This document shows, one piece after another, positions 24,409 to 33,888 of a DNA stretch of 64,000 bases. Numbering within the stretch: the first letter of the stretch is position 1; each line of letters begins with the position of its first letter. Below the pieces are notes generated by a model that had not been told where the DNA came from, made no database searches, and saw only the letters and a program-made list of their open reading frames with translations. Origin of the DNA: Streptomyces fagopyri (GTDB lineage Bacteria; Actinomycetota; Actinomycetes; Streptomycetales; Streptomycetaceae); contig NZ_CP045643.1 of assembly GCF_009498275.1 (NCBI RefSeq), positions 2,356,001 through 2,420,000 of the forward strand. The letters run 5' to 3'. The translations under genes were made by a program, and so were the position numbers.

Positions 24409-24962
24409 ACCGCGCACCCGTGCTCCACGCGGCGAACGGCCCACACGGGTCCACGTCGGCGAGAAGAACCTCGCCCACTTCCACCCGGCCGCCCCGTCCT
24501 ACGGCGGCCGTGTGACGGAGGCGGTCCGCGCCGCACGCGAGGACCGAGCCTCTGCTCCAGCCGCCCGAGGCGGCGTTGGACCCGGATGAGGGGTGATCCA
24601 GCGCTGTCCGGGCAGAACCGGGACCGCGGCGGTACGCGAGCCAGTGCGGTGGTCGAGGTTCCGGAGCCCCTTCCCGACCTGAGGGAAGGACGCCCCGGAC
24701 CCGTCGCGTCCGCCGCGGTCCCACCCCACCCCACCCTCCGGGAGCGGCCTCCCTCTCCACGACCCCCGGACGGCGGTGGGGCCGAAGCTCCGTCCGGCGG
24801 CGCGACCGCGCTGTCACGCCCAGCCTCGCGCCGTCGGACGGCCACCACCTCACGCCCGACCCGCCAGGGAGCACCCGGTACGGGACCTTCACCCTCGCCC
24901 GTGTCCGGCGCTCCCGGGTGCGTCGGCGTGCGTGTCCGCCCCGCCGGCAGCAGCCTTGGGGC

Positions 24963-25187
24963 ATGGACTATCCACAGATCGTTGTGCACGCCCCGGGGCT
25001 GGACGGGTCGCGGCGGGTCACCACCGGGGACGAGACGCTCGGTATCGCCTATCACCTCGACGACGTCGTCGAGATCCTGCGGCGGGCGGACCTGGACGAG
25101 ACCGAGGTCGAGAAGAGCGACATCATCGACTGGCAGGGCGGCGGCCCGGACGACTGGCCGGGGCTGTCGGAGCACCCGTCCGAATGA
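24963..25187 (+). CDS. Small acidic hypothetical protein
   Basis: A 74-residue protein starting MDYPQIVVHAPGLDGSRRVT and ending DDWPGLSEHPSE. It is acidic in its second half (HLDDVVEILRRADLDETEVE, DIIDW). No known motif. The ATG at 24963 was preferred to 24918 because the upstream extension is Arg/Pro-rich and unlike a gene product. It has the look of a conserved small Streptomyces protein, but the function is unknown. Confidence 0.55.
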   Translation: MDYPQIVVHAPGLDGSRRVTTGDETLGIAYHLDDVVEILRRADLDETEVEKSDIIDWQGGGPDDWPGLSEHPSE

Positions 25188-25313
25188 CGGCCGGCTCCGC
25201 GCACCCCCCGGATACGCCACCGGACGTACGTCACCTACGGAACCCTCAAATCAAGCTCTGAACAACGCTCCGGGGGCTTCACTCCACCCCTTACGAGGGC
25301 ACATTCTCGGCAC

Positions 25314-25985
25314 ATGAGGCCCGCCGGCACGGGGGCGGCGGGCCTCATGGCGGGAGTGGAACGGGGGGCGGCCATGGGCGACGGCATGTCGGAGGAACCG
25401 GATCCGTATGCCGTCGCCCTGGTGCGTGTCGGACCCCGCGCCGCCGTGACGGTCGCGGTGCTCGCCCTGCGTCTGCGGGGCGCGGTCGAAGCCGGCCGGC
25501 CGGGCACGATGCGGACCTCACGGGCGCCCGCACCCACGGGACATCCGCCGGAGCGGTCGGCGCACCCGCTGGAGCGGGCGGTGCACGCGTCCCTCTACCG
25601 CCCCGCGGGCATGGTCGAGTTGCTGCGGCGCACCCGTGTACGACAGTCGCTCGCGCAGTTGCGGACCGAGCTGTCCGAAGCAGGCACGTTGCGGACCTTT
25701 CCTCCCGGCCCCACGCTCGCCGCCCGGCGCCTGCTCAGGCGGACACGGGCCGAACGGCCGCTGCCCACCGGCAGGGAGGGTCTCTCGCGGCACGACGTGC
25801 TCCTCGCGGTCGCGCTCCACGGCGCCGCGGCCCTCACCCTCCTGGAGCCGCGCTTCGCCGTGGACGCGGGACTGGTGGGGCGCGGCGGCACGGCCGACAA
25901 GGGGTTGCTGCCGCATTCCTGGGGCGGCGGGTGCGGCGGCGGCTACACCGACGGCGGCGGCGGCTCGGACCCGGGATCCGGCTGA
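25314..25985 (+). CDS. TIGR04222-like protein with Gly-rich C-terminus
   Basis: Up to 223 residues. The DPYAVALVRVGPRAAVTVAVLALRLRGAV segment and the closing Gly/Ser-rich tail (WGGGCGGGYTDGGGGSD) match the TIGR04222 proteins of actinomycetes. Members of that family usually carry transmembrane helices between the two; none is evident here, so this is a reduced or soluble version. The start is uncertain: 25314 has no well-spaced ribosome site, while an internal ATG at 25374 follows GGGGGG. The function of the family is unknown. Confidence 0.6.
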   Translation: MRPAGTGAAGLMAGVERGAAMGDGMSEEPDPYAVALVRVGPRAAVTVAVLALRLRGAVEAGRPGTMRTSRAPAPTGHPPERSAHPLERAVHASLYRPAGMVELLRRTRVRQSLAQLRTELSEAGTLRTFPPGPTLAARRLLRRTRAERPLPTGREGLSRHDVLLAVALHGAAALTLLEPRFAVDAGLVGRGGTADKGLLPHSWGGGCGGGYTDGGGGSDPGSG

Positions 25986-26123
25986 TCGACCTGATCGACC
26001 TGATCCGTCCGATCCGCCTGGTCCGTCCGACCCGCTTGGCCTGTCTGGCCGGCCCGACCCCTCAGACCCGTCCGAACATCCCGCGCAAGAAGCCGAGTTC
26101 GTCCTTCGGGGGTCGCTACGGCG

Positions 26124-26158
26124 ACGGCCCCGCCTCCGGACACGGAAGGCGGGGCCGT
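26124..26158 (-). terminator. Terminator after gcl
   Basis: ACGGCCCCGCCT and AGGCGGGGCCGT form a perfect 12-bp stem with an 11-base loop, 36 bases beyond the gcl stop. It also serves the convergent gene at 25.3-26.0 kb. The short stretch 25986-26050 between them contains degenerate TGATCGACC/TGATCCGTCC-like direct repeats. Confidence 0.75.
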
Positions 26159-26193
26159 ACGGTGCGCGCGGGCGCCGGACGACGCTGCGGGGG

Positions 26194-27978
<1,785 letters not shown>

Positions 27979-28097
27979 GGAGTACTCCTGCTTCGGCTGT
28001 CGGATTCGCGCTCCGTCGCGCCCCGCGGAGAGCTGGTGATTCCGTAGGTGGTCCGTGGATGACTTCGCGTTCCGTTCCGCATACCGACTTCACGATA

Positions 28098-28133
28098 TTC
28101 CGTATTACGGAAACTAACTTCTACTATCTGGAA
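28098..28133 (-). promoter_or_regulatory. Paired TTCC-N7-GGAA operator upstream of gcl
   Basis: The perfect site TTCCGTATTACGGAA (28098-28112) and the weaker TTCTACTATCTGGAA (28119-28133) start 21 bp apart. They lie 120-155 bases upstream of the gcl start, in an AT-rich pocket of an otherwise GC-rich region. The pattern is the same as at aceB and hyi. Confidence 0.8.
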
Positions 28134-28273
28134 GCAATGTAGGTGGCGTGCCAGAACGCGTCAAGGGCGGCCACCGGGCGGGGACCCTCCGGGAGAAGAT
28201 CCGGGGAAGGTCCGGCGGAAGGCTTGAAGCTGTCGGGGCGTTTCGCTGTCGGCGGCCCCCTCCCTGGAGGACG

Positions 28274-29323
28274 ATGGACGCGCTGTCCCGATGTGACGTC
28301 CTGGAGTGGGCCATGGCCGAGAGCGTGCCGGTGCGGTGTCCGGCCTGCCGCCGCGAGCATCTCTTCGCCGCGTCGTCGTACCCGTGCGTGTGCGGCGCCC
28401 CCGTCACTCCCCCGCTCGACCGCCTCGCGGATCCCGTACCCGTGACCCATCGCGTCTGGGACGACGACTGGGTGACGGTGCCCTGCGACGCCTGCGGCCG
28501 CGAGGACGAATGGCCCCATCCGGAACTGGGCTGCGCCTGCGGGACCGTGCTGCGGATTCCGGTACGCGGGGCACGGCCGGGAGGCGCACGGCGACCGGCG
28601 CTCACCGAGACCGCGCCGCTCGCCGGGGCCGCGCCGGACACCGACCTGGACGAGACCCCCGCGCGCTCACCGCACACGACCGGGGCCGCCGCCCCACGCA
28701 CCGCCGAGGCCTCCGCCCCGCACGCGGCCGGGGCGACGCCCCCGCGGGCCGCGGAGACGCCGCCCGCACCGGGTGCGGGCGGCGTACCGGCGCGGGCCGC
28801 CGGAGGTCCCTCCGCCGGCGGCCCGGCTCCGGACGACGCTCACCACGCCGGCACCCCGCCCCCGGACGCCGGAGCGCCCGCCACCCCGGAAGCCCCCCTC
28901 GCCCCCGGCCAGGCCCGGGCTCCCTCCACCGCGCCGACGCCCCGCCCGGCGTTCCGGCCGGTCACCATCCGCACCGCGCGGGACGCGGTGACGGCCGCCG
29001 CGCTGTATCTGCGGTGGCTCGGCTACCGCGACATCCGCCGGGCCGACCAGCGGCCCCCGTCCGGAATCGGGCTCGCGGCCCGGGGTGTCGTCGCCCAGGT
29101 GGACCCGACGGTCCGTCCCGCCTCGCTGCGAGACGTGGAGTGCCTGTGGCTGACGGCGATGAGCGAGTCCACCCGGTGCGTCTACTTCTCGCTGGCCGGC
29201 TACTCGGAGGACGCGCGCTCCCGCGCCGACCTGCTCGGCGTCCCCCTCTTCATCCTCGACCTCACGGGTACCCCGCAGCCGGTCAACGCCCCCGCGGACG
29301 AACTCACCGCCACCGGGGCCTGA
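28274..29323 (+). CDS. Zinc-ribbon protein with a degenerate Mrr-type nuclease domain
   Basis: About 349 residues. The N-terminus has two zinc-ribbon-like clusters (CPACRREHLF with YPCVCGAPV; CDACGREDEW with LGCACGTVL). A long Ala/Pro/Gly-rich linker follows to about residue 225. The C-terminal ~100 residues resemble the Mrr_cat restriction-endonuclease fold (LYLRWLGYRDIRRADQR, GVVAQVDPTVRPASLRDVEC, VYFSLAGYSEDARSRADLLG, PLFILDLTGTPQPVN). The active site looks lost: the expected GID reads GIG, and the expected QxK reads QVD. It may bind DNA or a partner without cutting. ATG at 28274 after GGAGGACG. Confidence 0.65.
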   Translation: MDALSRCDVLEWAMAESVPVRCPACRREHLFAASSYPCVCGAPVTPPLDRLADPVPVTHRVWDDDWVTVPCDACGREDEWPHPELGCACGTVLRIPVRGARPGGARRPALTETAPLAGAAPDTDLDETPARSPHTTGAAAPRTAEASAPHAAGATPPRAAETPPAPGAGGVPARAAGGPSAGGPAPDDAHHAGTPPPDAGAPATPEAPLAPGQARAPSTAPTPRPAFRPVTIRTARDAVTAAALYLRWLGYRDIRRADQRPPSGIGLAARGVVAQVDPTVRPASLRDVECLWLTAMSESTRCVYFSLAGYSEDARSRADLLGVPLFILDLTGTPQPVNAPADELTATGA

Positions 29324-29390
29324 CCGGCGAGCGGTGCCGCCGGGGGCATGCCGGGTCATGAGGTCATGCCCGGGTCATGCCGTTCTCAAC

Positions 29391-29418
29391 GTGTCCCGTG
29401 TCCCGTGTCCCGTGTCCC
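29391..29418. repeat. Four tandem GTGTCCC repeats
   Basis: Four exact copies of the 7-mer GTGTCCC, followed by decaying versions to about 29440 and preceded (29345-29380) by several GGTCATG repeats. They fill the convergent gap between the zinc-ribbon protein and acyl-CoA synthetase genes, which holds no gene. Confidence 0.8.
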
Positions 29419-29475
29419 GCCGTCTCCCGTGCCCCGTCTCCTGTCGGCACCCGCGCGGAAGGCCGGAGCACCCGC

Positions 29476-31089
29476 TCAGTCCCGGTCGGCGTACGTCTCG
29501 CGGAGTTCGATCTTCCGTACCTTGCCGGACACCGTCATCGGGAAGGCCTCCAGGACCCGCAGGCGACTGGGGATCTTGTAGTGGGCCAGCCGGTCCTCGC
29601 AGAAGGCGCGCAGTTCCGCCAGTGTCGGCGGGTCCGCCGGGTCGCGGGCGATGACACAGGCGAGCACCTCCTCGCCGTACCGCTCGTGGGGCACCCCGAC
29701 CACCTGGACGTCGGCGATCTTCGGATGCGCGTAGAGGAACTCCTCGATCTCCCGCGGATAGATGTTCTCGCCACCCCGGATGATCATGTCCTTGATGCGG
29801 CCGACGATCTCGACGTAACCGTCCTCGCGCATCACGGCGAGATCCCCGGTGTGCATCCAGCGCCCCGGGTCGACGGCCTCCGCGGTCTTCTCGGGCTCGT
29901 TCCAGTAGCCCAGCATCACGCTGTAGCCCCGGGTGCACAGTTCGCCCGCGGTTCCGCGGGGACGGGTCACACCGTCCACCGGGTCGACGACCTTGACCTC
30001 CAGGTGCGGGAGCACCCGGCCGACGGTGCCGGTGCGGTGCTCCAGGTCGTCGTCGCGGCGGGTCTGCAGGGAGACCGGCGAGGTCTCGGTCATGCCGTAG
30101 CAGATGGAGACCTCCGCCATGTGCATCTCGGCGACCACCCGTTTCATCACCTCGACCGGGCACGGCGAGCCCGCCATGATGCCGGTGCGCAGCGAGGACA
30201 GGTCGTACGTCGCGAAGTCGGGGAGGTTCAACTCCGCGATGAACATGGTCGGGACGCCGTACAGCGAGGTGCAGTGCTCGTCCTGGACCGCGCGCAGTGT
30301 CGCCGCGGGATCGAAGGAGGGGGCCGGGACGACGATGCACGCGCCGTGCGAGGTCGCCGCGAGGTTCCCCATCACCATGCCGAAGCAGTGGTAGAAGGGC
30401 ACCGGTACGCAGACCCGGTCCTGCTCGCTGTAGGCGAGCGACTCGCCCACGAAATAGCCGTTGTTGAGGATGTTGTGGTGGGAGAGGGTGGCTCCCTTGG
30501 GGAAGCCCGTGGTCCCCGAGGTGTACTGGATGTTGATCGGGTCGTCGCAGGACAGTTCGCTCCCGCGGGTCCGCAGCTGCGCGCGTGACTCGGCGGTGCC
30601 GCGACCGGTCAGCGCGTCCCAGCTCGGGTCGCCGATGTAGACGGTCTCCCGCAACCGCGGGCAGTTGCGCCGCACTTGTTCGACCATCGCCCGGTAGTCG
30701 CTGGTCCTGTGACGGAGGGAGGCGACGAGCAGGGTTATGCCGGCCTGCCGCAGGACGTACTCGACCTCATGGGTGCGGTAGGCGGGGTTGATGTTCACCA
30801 TGACCGCGCCGACGCGGGCGGTCGCGTACTGGACGAGCACCCACTCCGGGCAGTTGACCGCCCAGATGCCGACCCGGTCGCCCTTGGCGATGCCGGAGGC
30901 GAGCAGCGCGGACGCCAACTCATCTACGTCGGCGGCGAATTCGGCGTACGTCCAGCGCCGCCCGGACTCCACGTCGACGAGCGCCTCCCGGTCGGGCCAG
31001 GCCGCCACCGTCCGGTCCAGGTTGGCCCCGATCGTGTCGCCGAGCAGTGCGGTCGGGCTCGTGCCGTGCGTGTAGGAGAGTTCGGTCAC
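29476..31089 (-). CDS. Acyl-CoA synthetase (AMP-binding, FadD-type)
   Basis: 537 residues of the adenylate-forming family, which activates fatty acids to acyl-CoA. The P-loop YTSGTTGFPKGATLSHHN, the gate motif CYGMTETSPVS, the W/YxTGD motif as WMHTGDLAVM, the hinge/domain-linking GRIKDMIIRGGENIYP and the C-terminal catalytic lysine in TVSGKVRKIELRE are all intact. Similarity pattern suggests medium/long-chain fatty acids. GTG start at 31089 overlaps the stop of the upstream synthetase gene, so the two are translationally coupled. Confidence 0.93.
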   Translation of the reverse strand: MTELSYTHGTSPTALLGDTIGANLDRTVAAWPDREALVDVESGRRWTYAEFAADVDELASALLASGIAKGDRVGIWAVNCPEWVLVQYATARVGAVMVNINPAYRTHEVEYVLRQAGITLLVASLRHRTSDYRAMVEQVRRNCPRLRETVYIGDPSWDALTGRGTAESRAQLRTRGSELSCDDPINIQYTSGTTGFPKGATLSHHNILNNGYFVGESLAYSEQDRVCVPVPFYHCFGMVMGNLAATSHGACIVVPAPSFDPAATLRAVQDEHCTSLYGVPTMFIAELNLPDFATYDLSSLRTGIMAGSPCPVEVMKRVVAEMHMAEVSICYGMTETSPVSLQTRRDDDLEHRTGTVGRVLPHLEVKVVDPVDGVTRPRGTAGELCTRGYSVMLGYWNEPEKTAEAVDPGRWMHTGDLAVMREDGYVEIVGRIKDMIIRGGENIYPREIEEFLYAHPKIADVQVVGVPHERYGEEVLACVIARDPADPPTLAELRAFCEDRLAHYKIPSRLRVLEAFPMTVSGKVRKIELRETYADRD

Positions 31090-32765
31090 CGGAAGTCCTC
31101 CTCGCGGTACTCGGCGTCCGAGCCCGTGGCCGTGGCCTCGCGCAGCTCGATCCGGCGGATCTTGCCCGACACCGTCTTGGGCAGCTCGCCGAACTCCAGG
31201 CGGCGGATGCGCTTGTAGGGCGCGAGGACCGTGCGTGAGTGCTCGAAGAGCACCTTGGCGACGTCCGGGCCGGGTTCGTGGCCCGCCGCGAGGACGACGT
31301 ACGCCTTCGGGACTGCGAGCCGCAGCGCGTCGGGGGCCGGGACGACGGCCGCCTCCGCCACCGCCTCGTGCTCCAGCAGCGCGCTCTCCAGCTCGAAGGG
31401 CGAGATCTTGTAGTCGGAGGCCTTGAAGACGTCGTCGGACCGGCCCACGTACGTGATGTATCCGTCGGCGTCACGCGCGCCGATGTCGCCCGTCCGGTAG
31501 TAGCCGCCCGCCATCGCCTCCGCGGTGCGGTCGGGGTCGCCGTGGTAGCCGGTCATCAGACCCACCGGCCTGCCCGACAGGTCGAGCGCGATCTCCCCCT
31601 CGTCCACGCCCGGCGCGCCGGAGACCGGGTCGAGGAGTTCCACCCGGAAGCCGGGGCTGGGCCGCCCCATGGAGCCCGTCTTGAGCCGCTGGCCGGGGCT
31701 GTTGGAGACCTGGACGGCCGTCTCGGTCTGCCCGAAGCCGTCCCGGATCGTGACGCCCCAGGCGCGCCGCACCTGTTCGATGACCTCGGGGTTGAGCGGC
31801 TCGCCCGCGGCGACGGCCTCGCGCGGTGGCGTCGGCAGCTGCGTCAGATCGGCCTGGATGAGCATGCGCCACACGGTGGGCGGGGCGCAGAAGGTGGTCA
31901 CCCCGGCCCGGTCCATCTCCGCGAGCAGCCGTCCCGCGTCGAAGCGCGTGTAGTTGTGGATGAAGACCGTGGCCTCCGCGTTCCACGGTGCGAAGAGGTT
32001 GGACCAGGCGTGCTTGGCCCAGCCCGGCGAGGAGATGTTCAGGTGCACGTCGCCGGGCTTGAGCCCGATCCAGTACATGGTCGCCAGATGGCCGATCGGG
32101 TAGGAGGCGTGCGTGTGCTCGACGAGTTTGGGGCGGGCGGTGGTGCCGGAGGTGAAGTAGAGCATCAGCGGGTCGTCCGAGTGGGTCACCCCGTCCGGCT
32201 CGAACGCCGCGTCGGCCGCGTACGCCTCCTCGTACGACTGCCAACCGGGCCGGTCGCCGCCGACCGCGATCCGGGTGTGCCGGCCGGGCACCTCGTCGAA
32301 CTTCGCGGTGTCCTCGGCGCGCGCGATCACGTGCCGGACCCGGCCGCGCTCGACGCGGTCGCGCAGATCGGCCGGCCCGAGCAGGGTGGTCGCCGGGATG
32401 ACGACGGCTCGCAGCTTCATCGCGGCGAGCGCCGTCTCCCACAGCTCGACCTGGTTGCCGAGCATGACGAGGATCCGGTCCTCGGCGCGCACGCCCCGCG
32501 CGCGCAGCCAGTTGGCCACCCGGTCGGAGCGCTCGGACAGCGCGGCGAACGAGAACTCGGCGCGTGCGCCGTCCTCCTCGACGATGTGCAGGGCGGTGCG
32601 GTCGTTGTCCCGCGCGATGACGTCGAACCAGTCGAGTGCCCAGTTGAAGGAGTCCGGACGCGGCCAGTCGAAGCCCTGGTACGCCGTCGCGTAGTCCTCC
32701 CGGTGCTCCAGCAGGAAGTCCCGCGCGGCACGGAATCGCTCCGTCGCGTCCGTCGTCACCGTCAT
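31086..32765 (-). CDS. Acyl-CoA synthetase (AMP-binding, MACS/acetyl-CoA synthetase-like)
   Basis: 559 residues of the adenylate-forming family, of the medium-chain/acetyl-CoA synthetase-like type. It has LMLYFTSGTTARPKLVEHTH (P-loop), RDGFGQTETAVQVS, GYYRTGDIGARDADGYITYVGRSDDVFKASDYKISP and the catalytic lysine in KTVSGKIRRIELRE. The segment NISSPGWAKHAWSNLFAPWN is typical of MACS enzymes. It is the first gene of a two-gene unit with the FadD-type synthetase and is divergent from a GAF-LuxR regulator, which likely controls it. Its natural acid substrate is unknown. Confidence 0.92.
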   Translation of the reverse strand: MTVTTDATERFRAARDFLLEHREDYATAYQGFDWPRPDSFNWALDWFDVIARDNDRTALHIVEEDGARAEFSFAALSERSDRVANWLRARGVRAEDRILVMLGNQVELWETALAAMKLRAVVIPATTLLGPADLRDRVERGRVRHVIARAEDTAKFDEVPGRHTRIAVGGDRPGWQSYEEAYAADAAFEPDGVTHSDDPLMLYFTSGTTARPKLVEHTHASYPIGHLATMYWIGLKPGDVHLNISSPGWAKHAWSNLFAPWNAEATVFIHNYTRFDAGRLLAEMDRAGVTTFCAPPTVWRMLIQADLTQLPTPPREAVAAGEPLNPEVIEQVRRAWGVTIRDGFGQTETAVQVSNSPGQRLKTGSMGRPSPGFRVELLDPVSGAPGVDEGEIALDLSGRPVGLMTGYHGDPDRTAEAMAGGYYRTGDIGARDADGYITYVGRSDDVFKASDYKISPFELESALLEHEAVAEAAVVPAPDALRLAVPKAYVVLAAGHEPGPDVAKVLFEHSRTVLAPYKRIRRLEFGELPKTVSGKIRRIELREATATGSDAEYREEDFR

Positions 32766-32826
32766 GTGTCCTCCTCGTTGCCGGACCTCCGCCTAACATC
32801 GTGTATTCCGTAAGGGAGGTCTCACT

Positions 32827-32843
32827 ACCCCCGAACGGGGGGT
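32827..32843. promoter_or_regulatory. ACCCCC-N5-GGGGGT inverted repeat in divergent promoter
   Basis: A perfect 6-bp inverted repeat with a five-base spacer, 24 bases before the GAF-LuxR start and 61 bases before the divergent acyl-CoA synthetase start. It is a plausible operator for the adjacent regulator. Confidence 0.5.
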
Positions 32844-32867
32844 GCGCCGCGACGAGGGGGCGAACGG

Positions 32868-33701
32868 ATGGCAGCGGAAGCGGCGGACGCGGTGGAGATG
32901 CGCGCCGCGCTGGTACGGCTGCGGCGCGCCACGGGACTGCCGGTCGCGTTCGGCGGCCTGGTCGAGCCCGGGCGCGCGCGGGTGCGCATCAGCGAACTCA
33001 GCGGCACCGCGACGGCCGCGCTCAGCGCGCTCGCGGTGTCCTCGGGCAACGGTCTGGGCGGCAAGGCGGTTGCCCTCGCGCGCCCCTGCGCGGTGACGGA
33101 CTACTCGGCCTCGCGGCAGATCAGCCACGAGTACGACGTGGCGGTCGCCACCGAGGGACTGTGCTCGGTGCTGGCGGTGCCCGTGGTCGTACGCCGCCGG
33201 GTCCGCGGAGTGCTGTACGGCGCCCTGCGGACGGCGCAGCCCCTCGGTGACCGCACGCTCGGCGCGGCGGTGGCGGCGGCCCGGGACGTGGAGCAGGCGC
33301 TGGTCGTACGGGACGAGGCGCGGGGCCTGCTGGCGGTGGCGCGGGAGCCGGTGGCGGGAAGCGCCGCGTGGGAACAGGTGCGGGAGGCGCACGGGGCGCT
33401 ACGGGCGCTGGCGCCGCGGATCGCCGACCCGGCACTGCGGACCGAACTCCTCGACGTGTGCGGGCGGCTGGCCGGCGCGGCGGCACCCGAGCACGGCGGG
33501 CCGCGGGTCGGGCTCGCCCCGCGCGAGGTGGACGTCCTGGCCTGTGTCGCGGCCGGGGCCACCAACGGGGGCGCGGCACAGCGGCTGGGGCTGCGCCCTG
33601 AGACGGTCAAGGGATACCTGCGGTCGGCGATGCGCAAGCTCGGCGCCCACACGCGAGGGGAGGCGGTGATCGCGGCACGGCGTGCCGGAGTGCTGCCGTA
33701 G
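32868..33701 (+). CDS. GAF-domain LuxR-family regulator
   Basis: 277 residues. A GAF-like sensor domain occupies roughly residues 5-150 (ALVRLRRATGLPVAFGGLVE, LCSVLAVPVVVRRRVRGVLY). A helical linker leads to a C-terminal LuxR/GerE helix-turn-helix (LAPREVDVLACVAAGATNGG, AQRLGLRPETVKGYLRSAMR, KLGAHTRGEAVIAARR). The ATG at 32868 is preceded by GAGGGGG. Its position opposite the two acyl-CoA synthetases suggests that it senses a fatty acid or acyl-CoA and controls them; this is inferred from context. Confidence 0.88.
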   Translation: MAAEAADAVEMRAALVRLRRATGLPVAFGGLVEPGRARVRISELSGTATAALSALAVSSGNGLGGKAVALARPCAVTDYSASRQISHEYDVAVATEGLCSVLAVPVVVRRRVRGVLYGALRTAQPLGDRTLGAAVAAARDVEQALVVRDEARGLLAVAREPVAGSAAWEQVREAHGALRALAPRIADPALRTELLDVCGRLAGAAAPEHGGPRVGLAPREVDVLACVAAGATNGGAAQRLGLRPETVKGYLRSAMRKLGAHTRGEAVIAARRAGVLP

Positions 33702-33888
33702 GAGGGGCCGCCGTCCGGGCCGCGACGCTCCGGACGACGACCGTCCGGGACTTTCCATTCAGTCGGGAGCGCCCTGAAATACCCTATGCATAGACCCTGT
33801 TATTTCCCTCACCACCCCGAGAGTCCGAAATTCAAAGAGTTATTGCCTAACATTGGCCCGGACACGACATGCGAGGGGAGCGGCGACC

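Noticed and set aside
24586..25317. Open frame overlapping the small acidic gene at 24963-25187
   Set aside because: Low-complexity composition in another frame; the acidic protein frame has a better start and plausible sequence.
29345..29440. CRISPR-like repeats
   Set aside because: The GTGTCCC and GGTCATG units are short direct tandem repeats without spacers, so this is a simple-sequence tract.
32800..32826. A fourth TTCC-N7-GGAA operator before the acyl-CoA synthetase genes
   Set aside because: The sequence TTCCGTAAGGGAGGT begins well but the second arm is absent and no copy lies 21 bp away.
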